64,000 nucleotides of DNA, from NCBI GenBank assembly GCA_028551475.1, contig CM052361.1, forward strand, positions 20,287,491-20,351,490. Direction: 5' to 3'. Positions within the stretch are counted from its first letter, which is position 1. Every line of letters starts with the position of its first letter. Both the position numbers and the translations under genes were made by a program. A model generated the notes under the pieces. It searched no databases. It worked only from the letters and a program-made list of their open reading frames with translations, and had not been told where the DNA came from. Positions 10,159-20,920 of the stretch are shown piece by piece. Source of the DNA: Casuarina equisetifolia (Eukaryota; Streptophyta; Magnoliopsida; Fagales; Casuarinaceae).

Positions 10159-11388
10159 CTAAAAGTCTAGACAATTCCTGGATGTTGTAAACCCACCATC
10201 GATGACAAGATTGTGACCACTCACATATTTGGATTCATCGCTTGCAAGATAAAGAGCAGCATCAGCTATATCCTTTGCTTTTAGAGTAGGACCCTTCAGA
10301 TTGGCCAGGCCTCTTACATGTTCCTCCATCTTCTCGACTTCTTCCTCACAAGGTAGGCCTAAGTTCGTGCATTCCTTATCTTCCTCGAAATCCCTCCAGG
10401 CATTGATAAGCATGGAAGTTGCGACGCCAAATGGAGAGATGCAGTTGACCCGAATTCCATGCCTTCCTAGTTCACAAGCTGCATTCTTTGTCAGTCCAAC
10501 AATGGCGTGCTTTGAGGCTGTGTAAGCATGAGGTCCAAGCCCTCCCATGAGACCTGCTACGCTAGCTGTGGAGATAATGCACCCTCTTCCTCGAGGCACC
10601 ATCACTCTAGCCGCATGTTTCATCCCTAGAGCTGTTCCTCTAACATTTATTCGCACAATGTGATCAAACTCTTCTGCATCAAAATCAATGATGCTTTTAT
10701 GCTCCCGTTGGTTTCCAAGAACTCCGGCATTATTGAAAAGAATGTCAAGCCGGCCATATCTGGAAACAGTTGAATTGATCAAGTTCTCAATGTTCTCTTC
10801 TTTACTTACATCACAGTACATGTAGGTCACCGAATGGGACAATGAACTGGCCACGACAAGACCAGCGGCCTCATCGACGTCAGCAATGACCACCTGGGCT
10901 CCATGTTTAGCGAATACTCTTACAGTTGCCTCTCCAATCCCTCTAGCACCGCCTGTTATAATTGCAACCTTTCCATCCAACCTACAAAACAATATAATTA
11001 GTGCAATTTGTCGATACAGCAGCAACATATGATACTGAATTTGCACCGAGTTTTCAGTTGTGGGTATCCTCGTAAGTGTTCTATAGTGCAATAACAACTC
11101 AAGTTGAAGAAACTAGTAATAATGTACAGATCAACAAGGGGAACTTGAAACAACTCAAATTGAAATCTAGCTCAAAAGGAAATGACAATCTTTAGCTTCT
11201 CCGCATATGCTTTGATCTGTCAAAACTATTATGCACCCTCACGTATATGTTGCATTCCCTTGCTCACAAAAAAGAAAAGAGAAGAATAAAAGAAGGAAAG
11301 ATAACCTTTTTGAGGAGTCAGAGCCTTTTTCTCTGCCTATGAGGTGGATCCCCTGAAGGGTTTTCTCAGGCATCAGCTCAGCAGGCAT
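10159..11388 (-). CDS. SDR2: Short-chain dehydrogenase/reductase, SDR2/ABA2 group
   Basis: This NAD(P)-dependent oxidoreductase of the classical SDR family is predicted at 301 aa in two exons: 11388-11306 and 10981-10159. The first exon ends TCAAAAAG before a gt donor and the second starts after tttgtag; joining them gives an unbroken frame. The deduced N-terminus ([10 protein letters not shown]) matches the style of Arabidopsis SDR2. The nucleotide-binding motif TGGARGIG is at residues 37-44, with Asp62 (IADVD) suggesting NAD(H) preference. NNAG is at 111-114. The catalytic tetrad is Asn140, Ser168, Tyr181 and Lys185 (YTASK). The C-terminus has the usual [22 protein letters not shown]. The single intron just before the Rossmann fold is typical of the xanthoxin dehydrogenase/secoisolariciresinol dehydrogenase-like group. 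The substrate cannot be told from sequence. Confidence 0.94.
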
Positions 11389-12270
11389 GGTTATTCAAGG
11401 GTGGGTGGGGGAGGAGTACGTTGAAGATGGCGATGAAGGGATTGATTTATAGAGATGACCATCAAGGTTGGGTTTCTTCCAATTATGGTAAGGGATTTTC
11501 TTAGTGGGGACTCTGTTGACCTGAAAGCTTCGCTTGTCCCACAAGCACATGCTTTCATTACCTCCATCAACATACTACTTGTAAAATTTTCTTGGAAATT
11601 TGGTCAATGACCATCATGTGACAATAGATTGGCCTGAATACACCTCCATCAGCGTAATTCCTTGCCTTGGATTGGAAAAATTCTTGAAAGGACGGAGTTT
11701 GAATTCAAATGCATGAGACCAAAATATAAGAGTTTAAAATTTTTACATGCGTGAATTCTACGTTTGTACACTGCAAGTTAAGATGGATGCTTATTCTCTC
11801 TCTAATTTTCTTTCTAACTTCGAGTGACAATGTTTGCTCTACTGTGGGTCTTGGCCTTTGCTTTTTTTAACTTGGTCTCGTCGGCGTGCAATGGACATAC
11901 GCATCAGAAGTATCATGGAGCGTAGAACCGGCATTCCAGGTACCAGGAAAGTAGGAGATAAAACGCAAACAGTTATGTATGGATTCAGCTTTCATGAGTA
12001 CACACGCAAGAAGCGAGAAGCAAGCAACCGAACCCCAGGACCGCCATGGTACAGAGGACAACAACTGCTGTCCTTGTTTCTCGCGAGGTATAAATATTTT
12101 TCTTGCGGATCTGGTAATGTGAAGTTTTTGGTACGTACAAGGCTGGTCTTCACAACCACTTTTTGTTTTCCCTTTGTGAAGCCAATCACATTGATATGTA
12201 TATACAAATGCTATATTCAATGAGTTTTGCACTTTTCTTTGTTGTGTTGCTGCCTAAATAAGGAACAATA
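11389..12270. other. SDR promoter region and unrecognised sequence
   Basis: This is the region upstream of the minus-strand SDR gene. Overlapping open frames on both strands at 11834-12232 match no family I recognise and are probably chance. A TATA-like tataaatatt occurs near 12089 on the plus strand. Confidence 0.4.
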
Positions 12271-12811
12271 TGTTAAAAATTTGGAGTGAAAATTAGTAGG
12301 ATTAAATTAGTCTATTTAAGAATATCTTAGATATATTCCACGCATATCCTAAGAATATTCCAAATGTTACTCTTTTTTTTTTTATTAGTAAGTATTCTAA
12401 GTGATCCTATTAGAATTTATACTAGTATCTAGTTAGGACTTTCTTTAGTGTTAATTTAAAAAGGGAAGCTTATAATAAAACTTGGAAGGCAAAAGAGAAG
12501 GTTGTGCCTTATGAGAGCAATAGCCCATGCCTTACAAGGTAGCAATGAAAGGGCACTACTTTGCATTGTAGTTAATAGCCAAAAGAGAGATCAACCATGT
12601 AAGTGTTGAGAGTGCTAAAAACAACCATGTGAGAATTGTATATTGGTTTTATAAAACAATACCTTTATATTCTCTTAAAAAAAAATAGTAAGAGGAGAAG
12701 GGACATATAGCTTCACCAATGATTGTGTACACATGATATTTTTGGGAGTTGCTAAGAAGATAATACTTTAAAGTTGTTAAGATCAATATAGTTCTCTAGA
12801 CCTTAGTAACA
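12271..12811 (+). mobile_element. Copia-type LTR (solo or remnant)
   Basis: It starts tgttaaaaatttggagtg and ends near ccttagtaaca, giving a TGTTA...TAACA terminal inverted repeat. Inside are phrases shared with the reverse-oriented LTR segments of the 17-24 kb block: gccttatgagag, a ctactttg-type run, agccaaaagagag, and attctctt before an A-run. I found no convincing target duplication, so the ends are approximate. Confidence 0.55.
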
Positions 12812-13380
12812 ACACAAGTTTAGATGTACACGTGACAAGGAATGAAAGGCATTGAGCAACCTCTCAATCTAATTCGTTTAATCTTTTTTCCCCATGATTA
12901 TAGGGCTCTTGGATTATTTCTCATATTCAACTACCATACAAGGCAAACTTTCACCATCAAATTATTTTCTTCCATCACACTCAAATAATTAGCCTCCTTA
13001 TGGTATTTGTAATGCAATCCCACTAACACCATTGGATATGTAACAAAATAAGGTAGCATAATGTCTATATTAAAGCATGATTAATCAACCATGGTTAAAC
13101 TATAAACCCAGGTTACCGAGAGGGAAAACAAAAAACATGGGAAATGGAAGAGAACAAATCACAAGTGACTATCTAGAGGATCACATTCTAGAATATGGTG
13201 GGTTATAATCACCAATGCTTTTGCCTTTTATTTTACTTTTAACTATTCGTACTCCTTAACATAATTCATTTCTCAGTCCGCTTTACATTTTCTTTTCATT
13301 GCTTCATACCCATAAAAATAGAATTATGCCATTTAAGCCCTTAAGGAAGCTTTGCATCAATGCTAAAGTTCACCTTAGAC
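12812..13380. other. AT-rich, nothing recognised
   Basis: Low-complexity AT-rich sequence between an LTR and a tandem repeat. No coding signal or clear repeat was found. Confidence 0.4.
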
Positions 13381-13550
13381 ACTAGAAATAAAACCATTTT
13401 GACAAATGGGTACTAGAGTTGACAGTTAGGCCACTAAAAATCATAAGTTTGTACTAGAAATAAAACCATTTTGACAAATGGGTACTAAAGTTGACACTTG
13501 GGCCATTAGAAATCAAAAGTTTGTACTAGAGTTGACAAATGGGTACTAAG
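13381..13550 (+). repeat. 72-bp tandem repeat, 2.4 copies
   Basis: The phrase actagaaataaaaccatttt recurs at 13381 and 13453, and a truncated copy starts at 13525, giving a regular 72-base period. Each unit carries gacaaatgggtacta and then a gttgaca phrase. Confidence 0.8.
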
Positions 13551-13699
13551 GAACTAGGAAGATTGCTATCAATCATATTTCATTTTACTACTAAGCAATT
13601 GAGTCACCTTTTGGTGGATATTTCCTTTATATTGTTCTTACAATAGATGAAATTTTGGTGATATTTACACATAATGTCATTTGTGTCATTTTACTCTTA

Positions 13700-14500
13700 A
13701 AAGTCATAAACAAACCAAAATTATTCATGCTCGCATTATGCACATTTCAAGTACTATGACAGAAAGGTTTCACTACAAATACTCGATTTTTATCCTAAAC
13801 TAGAACTAAGGTGCCTAAGTTTAAATATTCTATTTCCCAAGCTTTATATATATGTTGCTTTAACATCAACAAAACCCTCTAATTCATCTCCTTTTTTGCC
13901 TACAAAGCCCTTTAGTTGCATTAACAAATTATTCATGCTTGTATTATGTATGTTTCAAGTGAATGTTTTACCTAAGGTCTCAAGTGCAATGTTAGAAAGG
14001 TTTCATTAAAAGCATTGAATTGGAGCTCTAAACTAAAACTGAGGTGCCTAAGTTTAAACATTCTATTTCCCAACCTTAATATCCATAGTACTTAAGACCT
14101 TTTTAACATAGTACTTGAAACGTGCATGATGCAAGCACGAATAACTTGTTGACGTAACTAGAGGGCTTTGCAAGTTAAAAAAGGTGATGAACTAATGGGT
14201 TTTGCTAATGTTGAAGCAATGGATGTAAAGGTTTGGAGATAGAATGTTTAAACTTAGGCACCTTAGCTCTAGTTTAGAGCTTTAATTGAGTGTTTGTAGT
14301 GAAACATTTTCTAATCTAGTACTTGAAACGTGTATAATGCAAGCATGAATAACTTGCTAATGCAATAGGAACTCTTTAAAGCCAAAAAGGTAAGGAACTA
14401 AAGGGATTTGCATCCATTGCTTCAACTCAGCAAAACCCTCAAGTTCACCACCTTTCTTATTTGCAAAGCCCTCCAGTTCACTAACTTTTTGGTTGTAAAC
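13700..14500. repeat. Cluster of ~210-bp units in alternating orientation
   Basis: A unit containing attattcatgctcgcattat, a tttcaagt phrase, aaaggtttca, aggtgcctaagtttaaa and ctatttccca occurs twice in plus orientation (about 13712-13925 and 13926-14085). It then occurs twice as reverse complement (about 14105-14310 and 14310-14420), followed by part of a further plus copy (about 14420-14480). The cluster is a large imperfect inverted repeat able to form a long stem. Confidence 0.75.
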
Positions 14501-14830
14501 CACAAGTTCAAACCATGAAATATTGATAGACTAAGCACATACACATGTTTCAAGTTATCATGCCCTAAACAATCAAAATACACATTATCCTTATACACGA
14601 AAGACTCAACATATGGTAGACAATAAACTAAACATCAAGATTCTAGAATAAGCCTCATGAAGTGACATCTACCCCACCATTTAATCTTCATACATACAAA
14701 GTCACTTCAAATAAAAGGTAACGTAGTTTGTATTAACATTATTTTTTCCAAGTACCCAATACAAAGCATGCTTTTATAGTATGAATAAGTGAAAAGTTAG
14801 GATCAGGTGCTATCTAAAAAAAATAATTTA

Positions 14831-14960
14831 TGCTTGCATCAAACCAAAATCATTTTGCTTGCATTAAACCAAAATCATTCATGATTGGATTAAGCCAAGA
14901 TCATTCATGCTTGTAACAAACTAAAACCATTCATGCTTGCATTAAACCAAAAGCCATGAT
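14831..14960 (+). repeat. ~26-bp tandem repeat, five copies
   Basis: Units of the form tgcttgcattaaaccaaaatcattca start at 14831, 14856, 14882, 14908 and 14934, i.e. at 25-26 base spacing with a few substitutions. The unit resembles part of the ~210-bp repeat just upstream (attcatgcttg), so it may be an expansion from it. Confidence 0.75.
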
Positions 14961-15479
14961 CAAGCACTATGTCAAAAAGATTTCTCTACAAAAACTCAAG
15001 TGCTATTTCCCTAAACTGCAATTAAGACACTTCTATTTAAAATATTTCTTTCCCTTATTTTGAATTAATTGCCTCCACAATTGCTTGACCTTCCATTATG
15101 AATCAATTCCTTAAAAAACATAGGTTCAAACCATTAAATATTGATAGATAGAAGAGTGATTGAGTTTATCCTACCATTAACATGGTAACAAGTGTTTTCT
15201 ACCAAAATAAGCAATGAAATTTCTCTTCAATCACCTTTCTTCTTACTCTCACCACCTTGCTTCTTGGTATTAACGATGAGAGCTATTCAAGATTTGTTGC
15301 AAACATACCTACACTAACCTCTTTTGTCACTTAGGACTTAGCAACTTCAACAAATGTCCCCAAGAAGGTTTCGTAGTCTATTTTAGAAATCCAAATGCTA
15401 ACAATTGACAAGCTAAAACAATTCTTCAAAAGGGAAGTTGGTAGTCATAAAAACAAAATGTTTTTCATAAAATAACTGA

Positions 15480-16985
15480 GATAAAAGGCAAGACACATAG
15501 TAGTTTTGCCTCAATATCCCATATCAACATCAATTAGAAGGTTAAAGTTTTAAACCAATAGAAAAGTATCATCTCCTACACAACAATCTATTAAATAGAA
15601 ATTGATGTAGGAAGTAATAATGAAATACATGGTGTTAAGGGCAATGCACTACAAGATCAATGTTTCACTTCACTGACAATTAGAAAAATAATTCAAGGGA
15701 ATAATAGATGACATATTCAGAAATCATTATCAAAGCATGTTTATTGACAATTAATTGAAGTGAGGAGGCACTAGATATCTAGAGTGAAATTTCCTTTGTT
15801 GGTGGATGATAAAAAAATTTCATTGTTGTACCAATATTCTAAAATCCAAAGTATTTGGATTTGGAAGAGTTAAGATAAAAGGCAAGATACACAATAGGTT
15901 TACCACAATATCCTTGATTAACATCAATAAGAAGGTTAACTTTCTAAACCAATAGAAAAGTAATATCTCTTGCACAACAATTTATTAAAATAGAAAATGT
16001 AGCAAAATGTGATTATGAAATACATTAAGTTAAAGGCAATGAATTAGTAGATCAATGCTACACTTCACAAACAATTTTAAAAAATAATAAAAGGGAACAA
16101 TATAAGACATATTCTAGAATTCAATACCAAAGCATGTTAATTGAAGTGAGGAGGCACTAGATATCTATAATGAAATTTCCTATATTTGTGGATGAGGAAA
16201 AATTTCATTATCAAAAAATTTTCATTTTAGGTATAAGTTTTACGTCAATATCCCAAATCAACATCAATAAAAAGGTTACTTTTTAAACTAACAAAAAAGT
16301 AATATCTCCTACATAACAATCTATTAAAGTAGAAAATGCGGTGGGACATAATTATGAAATACATCAAGTTAAAGGTAATGCATTAGTAGTCAATGTTACA
16401 CTTCATTGAAAATTAAAAAATAGTAATAAAAGAGAATAATATAGGACATATTCTAGAATTCATTGTCAAAGCATGTTTATTAACACTTAATTGAAGCAAA
16501 GAGGCACTAGATATCTAGAGTAAAATTTCCTTAGATTATGGATGAGAAAAAAACTTCATTGTTCTCCAAGTGTTTCCAAATCCAAAGAATTTGGATTGGA
16601 AGAGCTAAGATAAAGGGCAATACACACAATAGCTTTACCATAATATCTCAAATCAAAATCAATCACGTTGGCTTTTTAAACCAATATAAAAATAATATCT
16701 TCTACATAAGAATCTATTAAAATAGAAAATGCAATGGGACGTAATTATGAAATACATCGAGTTAAAGGCAATGCACTAGTAAATCAATGCTACACTTCAT
16801 TAGCAATTATAAAAAAATAATAAAAGGGAATAATAAAAGACATATTTCATAATTCATTATCAAAGCATGTTTATTGACACTTAATTGAAGTGAGGAGGTA
16901 TTAGATATCCATATTGGAATTTTATTTATTTATGTATAAGAGAAAGCTTCATTGTTGTTCCAAAGTTTCCAAATCCAAAGGTATC
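15480..16985. repeat. ~390-bp tandem repeat, four copies
   Basis: Copies start near 15480, 15874, 16230 and 16609. Shared landmarks in order are gataaaaggcaaga, a caatatcc phrase, aacatcaat, ccaatagaaaagta, aatctattaaa, atgaaatacat, aaggcaatgca, caaagcatgtttatt and gaggcactagatatct. The second-to-third spacing is shorter by about 50 bases. The units contain no open frame of note. Divergence between copies is visible but modest. Confidence 0.85.
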
Positions 16986-17250
16986 ATTTATATTTGACGA
17001 ATATAATAATATAGATGCTTAAGGATATTAAAAGAAGTTCTAATTTAATCCTTACCCGGCATTTCCAGGCATTCTAATCTAAACCTTCCCCTATAGTTTG
17101 TAGTATATATACTTTCAGACATAACAACTTTAATCCAAATTTAGTAGTAGCTTCTTAATCTTTTCCAACAATTTAAGAGGTTAACAGTTTGGTAACAACT
17201 AAAGAAAATCAATTTGAAATTGAGTAACTCTACTAAATAGTTCAACTTAC

Positions 17251-17410
17251 CATTTGTGGAAGCAAATCTAGCATAAAAAAACTCATCCTTTAATTTTCCA
17301 TTAGCAAAATCCATTGCATATGACACATAAGACTTCTCATTTTTAGCATATTCTTGAATAGTCATCCTTGGAAGAATTATAGAAATCACACAAGACTTTC
17401 GCATCAAATT
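17251..17410 (-). pseudogene. RanBP1-like exon fragment, copy 1
   Basis: The minus-strand translation reads ILPRMTIQEYAKNEKS, then a broken match to CVWHA (YVSYA), then DFANGKLKDEFFYARFAS. Plant Ran-binding protein 1 has, at the same place in its Ran-binding domain, MSVQEHxGNEKSCVWHA followed by DFADGELKDELF and RFAS. RanBP1 binds Ran-GTP and aids RanGAP in nuclear transport. The match stops at an intact-looking donor (gtaagt at 17250-17245), where the plant gene also has an intron. Only this exon and perhaps the next short one (around 17150-17185) are present, so it is a captured fragment. Confidence 0.8.
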
Positions 17411-18027
17411 CAAGAAAACCCTAATGTAGAACAAACAAAAATTAATGAAATAAAAAATATCCAAAGCAATAGATTATGATGGTTGGTTCAAATATTTTTT
17501 TTTTTTTGACACAATGTCCTATGTCCTCTATCACTAGCACAACTATTGGCCTCTTCTTTTTCTATTCAAGTTTTTTTTAAGAGAATATATATAAGTGTTG
17601 ATTATAAGATTCACTCAAGTCTCACATAGTTATTCTTAATACTCATAGTAACATACTTAATTTTCTCTTGGCTAGCAACTACCACACAAAGTAGTACTCT
17701 TTAGTTATTACCCTCATAAAGTGTAACCTTTTTTTTTTTTTTTTTGCTCTCTCTTTTTTACTCTACTAGGTTTTTCTATGGTCTCCTCTTTTTATACAAG
17801 TACCAAAAGACAACAATGAAGGCAATAGATGATGAAAAGTACCCCTTCATCTCCATTCAAAAGCGTGATCATCAATTTTTAAAATATTAACCTTCCAATG
17901 TAAACCTAAAGTATTAAAAGAAGTTCCAATTTAATCCTTACCTAGCATTTCTAGGCATTCTGATCTAAATCTTCTCCCTTAGAGTTTGTAGTATATATAT
18001 TTTTAGGCACAACAACTTTAATTTAGA

Positions 18028-18100
18028 TTCATTAGTAGCTTCCTTAACCTCTTCTAGCAATTTAAAAGGTTAACACTTTGGTAGCAACTAAAGAAAATCA
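18028..18100 (-). pseudogene. RanBP1-like second exon piece, copy 2 (possible)
   Basis: The minus-strand sequence around ctgctagaagaggttaagg can be read as LLEEVKEA-like residues, similar in place to the piece after the intron in copies 1 and 4. It may match the next RanBP1 exon (family: EKFQEVAES), but the fit is weak. It belongs to the same unit as the exon at 19577-19735, separated from it by a solo LTR in the presumed intron. Confidence 0.4.
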
Positions 18101-18119
18101 ATTTGAAATTAAAGTAACT

Positions 18120-19550
18120 TGTTAGGTATAATGGCCAACCAAGAAGGGGGGGTTGAATTGGTTGTTTAGCATAATGTCTATTTAATTTGATTTCTCAAAC
18201 ATAATACTAAATAACAATATAAACATCAAAGTCAAGCAGCAATAACAAACATAAGATTTACCACGGTGGTTCGACACTCACACTTACATCCATCCTCTTC
18301 TTCCTTCAACTCAACTAATTGAAATCTACTTTACTCATTGATTAGGAGAAAACATTCCTCTAATCTTTCCAATTCCTTCTCTAAGGAATCATAGAACTTT
18401 AAGGTTACAATAAAAGGTTGTCTTAACCTTGTTACAAGAGCAAATTTACAAATAATATATAGTTTGTGAGGGATATTACCAATCAAAGAGCTTACTAAAA
18501 ATATAGAATACTAAACTAAGCTATAATCATGAAACTCCCAAATTTCAACAAATTAGGATTTTAGAATTTACAACAAAGTTTATGTGTAAATAATAATCAG
18601 AGTTCAATCAGCATATAAACAAGTGTATACAAAAGCATATAAACACAAGCTTTAAGGAATATCACCAAAGCTTTTCATAGAATTGCAATATGGAGATCAA
18701 CCTCGATTTCTTCTTTCGATTTCACAATAGACTCATGTAAAAACTCTTCTTTGAACAATAAAATAAAACCCTTTATAAGATATTCAAATAATAGAAGTTG
18801 ATTGAGGTTTCTGCCAAACCTAACAACATCAAAGACTTCTTCCCGTTAAGAGAATAGGATGGTTCCATTAATTAGGTTTTCAACTCAAAACCTGAATCAT
18901 CACATGGTCATTCCACATGACTTTTATGACAATCAATCATCTTTTTTGCAAATCTTCTCGTTGAGAATAGACATTTAGCTACAAATAAAGAGAGGGAGGA
19001 GAGATCTTGTTTTAATTTAGGAATTATGGCTTCTAATAGGGGCAAGGCTTGAATTAGGGAACTCGACCCTTACTTAAACAATGTTGTTTTAAAGCTTTGT
19101 GGCATACCTCTTCTTAAGAGTTGTGTTAGGCTTATTTGTTGTGGGCTTGGATTAGCTCGCATCTTACGAGCTCGGGGCAGCTTGCTTCTTGTGGGCTAGG
19201 GCTAGGTTACATTAATATAAGCTCATTTCATAAGCTTATCATATAAGGTTAGATCGCATATCATAGATTTGGATTTGATGGATTTTTCCTTACAATAACA
19301 TAAAGTCTAGTATCAAATTCTTTTTAATATGAATACCATGCAATTCTTTGCTTAGAAAGTATTCTTTTAGGACTTGAATGATAAGGCAATATAAGGATGT
19401 AGAAAACCAACTACCTTATAAAATCATTGATTGATATTATAATTTACACACTTTTTACTTCATTTAATTCTATTTTGCAAATAAGTATATGAAAAAAATT
19501 TATATACATTTAACAAAAATTTTCACAGTAAAATATATCTTTTTCCAACA
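18120..19550. mobile_element. Solo LTR with 5-bp target duplication (TAACT)
   Basis: The element begins TGTTAGGTATAATGG and ends TTTTTCCAACA, with TGTT/AACA terminal inverted repeats. It is flanked by TAACT at 18115-18119 and TAACT at 19551-19555. Removing it and one TAACT restores the RanBP1-type unit as seen in copies 3 and 4. Its internal phrase ccacggtggttcgacactca resembles plant copia LTRs. No second LTR and no coding region are present, so it is best read as a 1431-bp solo LTR left by recombination. Confidence 0.85.
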
Positions 19551-19576
19551 TAACTTCATTGAAGAGATTGACTTAC

Positions 19577-19735
19577 CCTCAGTGGAAGCAAATCTAGCAT
19601 AGAAAAGCTCATCTTTCAACTCATCATTAGCAAAATCTATTGTGTATCACATGCAAGACTTCTCATTCTTAATGTATTCTTTCACAGTCACCCTAGGAAG
19701 AATTATAAAAATCACACAAGACCGTCACATCAGAT
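19577..19735 (-). pseudogene. RanBP1-like exon fragment, copy 2
   Basis: The minus-strand frame reads ILPRVTVKEYIKNEKSCM, then an in-frame TGA where the family has Trp (CVW), then DFANDELKDELFYARFAS and a donor (ggtaagt). It aligns with the same RanBP1 exon as the other copies. The stop and the Met-to-Val change at the MSVQEH position show decay. Downstream on the minus strand the presumed intron holds the solo LTR at 18120-19550. Confidence 0.8.
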
Positions 19736-19797
19736 TCAATAAAACCCTAATACATAACTAACAAAAATTAATGAAATAATAAAATATCCAAAGCAAC

Positions 19798-20008
19798 GAA
19801 CCATGATTTCTTGTTTGATCACATGGCTAAGGAAGTCCACTCCCTCCAATGTGAAAGAATATTTATCCTTCTTCAAATAAAGTTTATTCTCTTGCCACTC
19901 CTTGAATAATATCTTCAAATGCTTGACATGCTTCTTTAATGAATTGTTATATACTATAATGTTGTCAATGTAGACGACTAGAGACTTATCTAGATATAGA
20001 TGGAGCAA
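19798..20008 (-). pseudogene. Ty3/gypsy reverse transcriptase fragment
   Basis: The minus-strand translation contains LDKSLVVYIDNIIVYNNS, HVKHLKILFKEWQENKLY and a KKDKYSFTLEGVDFLSHVI stretch. This matches the gypsy RT core around the catalytic YVDD box (usually YIDDIIVYSNS), the following HVxHL helix, and the conserved FLGH. The catalytic box is changed to YIDN, so the piece is inactive. It sits between two RanBP1-like exon copies and replaces the LTR-like part of that unit. Confidence 0.85.
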
Positions 20009-20054
20009 GTTATTTATTAATGTGTAATGTAACTCATTGAAGAGATCAATTTAC

Positions 20055-20215
20055 CATTGGTGGAAGTAAATCTAGTGTAGAGAAGCTTATCCTTCAATTT
20101 GCCATTAGCAAAATCCATTACTTAACACACACAAGACTTCTCATTTTCAGCATATTCTTGCATGATCATCCTTGAAATAATTATTAAAATCACACAAGAC
20201 TATCGCATTAGATTG
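20055..20215 (-). pseudogene. RanBP1-like exon fragment, copy 3
   Basis: The minus-strand frame reads MIMQEYAENEKSCV, then a TAA stop in the place of the His/Tyr after CVW, then MDFANGKLKDKLLYTRF and a weakened donor (ggtaaat). It is the same RanBP1 exon as copies 1, 2 and 4, with more decay. The Met and EKSCV positions align exactly with the plant RanBP1 MSVQEH...EKSCVWHA segment. Confidence 0.78.
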
Positions 20216-20920
20216 AAAAAACCTTAATGCAAAACTAGCAAAAATTAATGAAATAAAAAGGATCCAAAGCAATGAGTCATGATGATTGGCTTAAATCATT
20301 TTTTTAACGCAATGTCCTATGTCCCCTATCACTAATGCAAATATTAGCCCTTTCTCATTTTATTCAAGTTTCTTCAAGATAATATATATAAATGTTGGTT
20401 ACAAGATTTACTCATAACTCTTACACAATTATTATTAATACTCACAATAACATACTTAATTTTCTCATGGCTAGTGGCTACTATACAAAGTAATACTCTC
20501 TTATTACCACCCTCATGAGGTGTAGCCCTATTTTTTGCTCTATCTTTTTAGCTCTACTAGGTTTTTCTACCCTTTTTATACTAATACCCAAAGTCAACAA
20601 TGAAGGCAATAGATGAAGAACATCTCTTCATCTCCATTCAAGAGTGTAAGCATCAACTTCTAAAATATTAACCTTCCAATGGAACCTTAAAATATAAGAA
20701 AAAATTCTAATTTAATCCTTACCTAGTGTTTCTAGGAATTAGAATCCAAACCCTCCTTTATAGTTTGTAGTATATATATTTTCAAGCACAATTACTTCAA
20801 TCAAATTTCAATAGTAGCTTCCTTAATCTCTTCTAGCAGTTTAAAAGGTTAATGCTTTTATAACAACTAAACAAAATCAATCTAAAATTAGCATAACTCC
20901 ATTGAAGAGTATCGACTTAC

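Noticed and set aside
11834..12232. Overlapping open frames on both strands upstream of the SDR gene
   Set aside because: Neither strand gives a known domain; mutual shadows in a promoter region.
13381..16985. CRISPR-like regular repeats
   Set aside because: Repeats are contiguous tandem units with no unique spacers, in a plant genome; not a CRISPR array.
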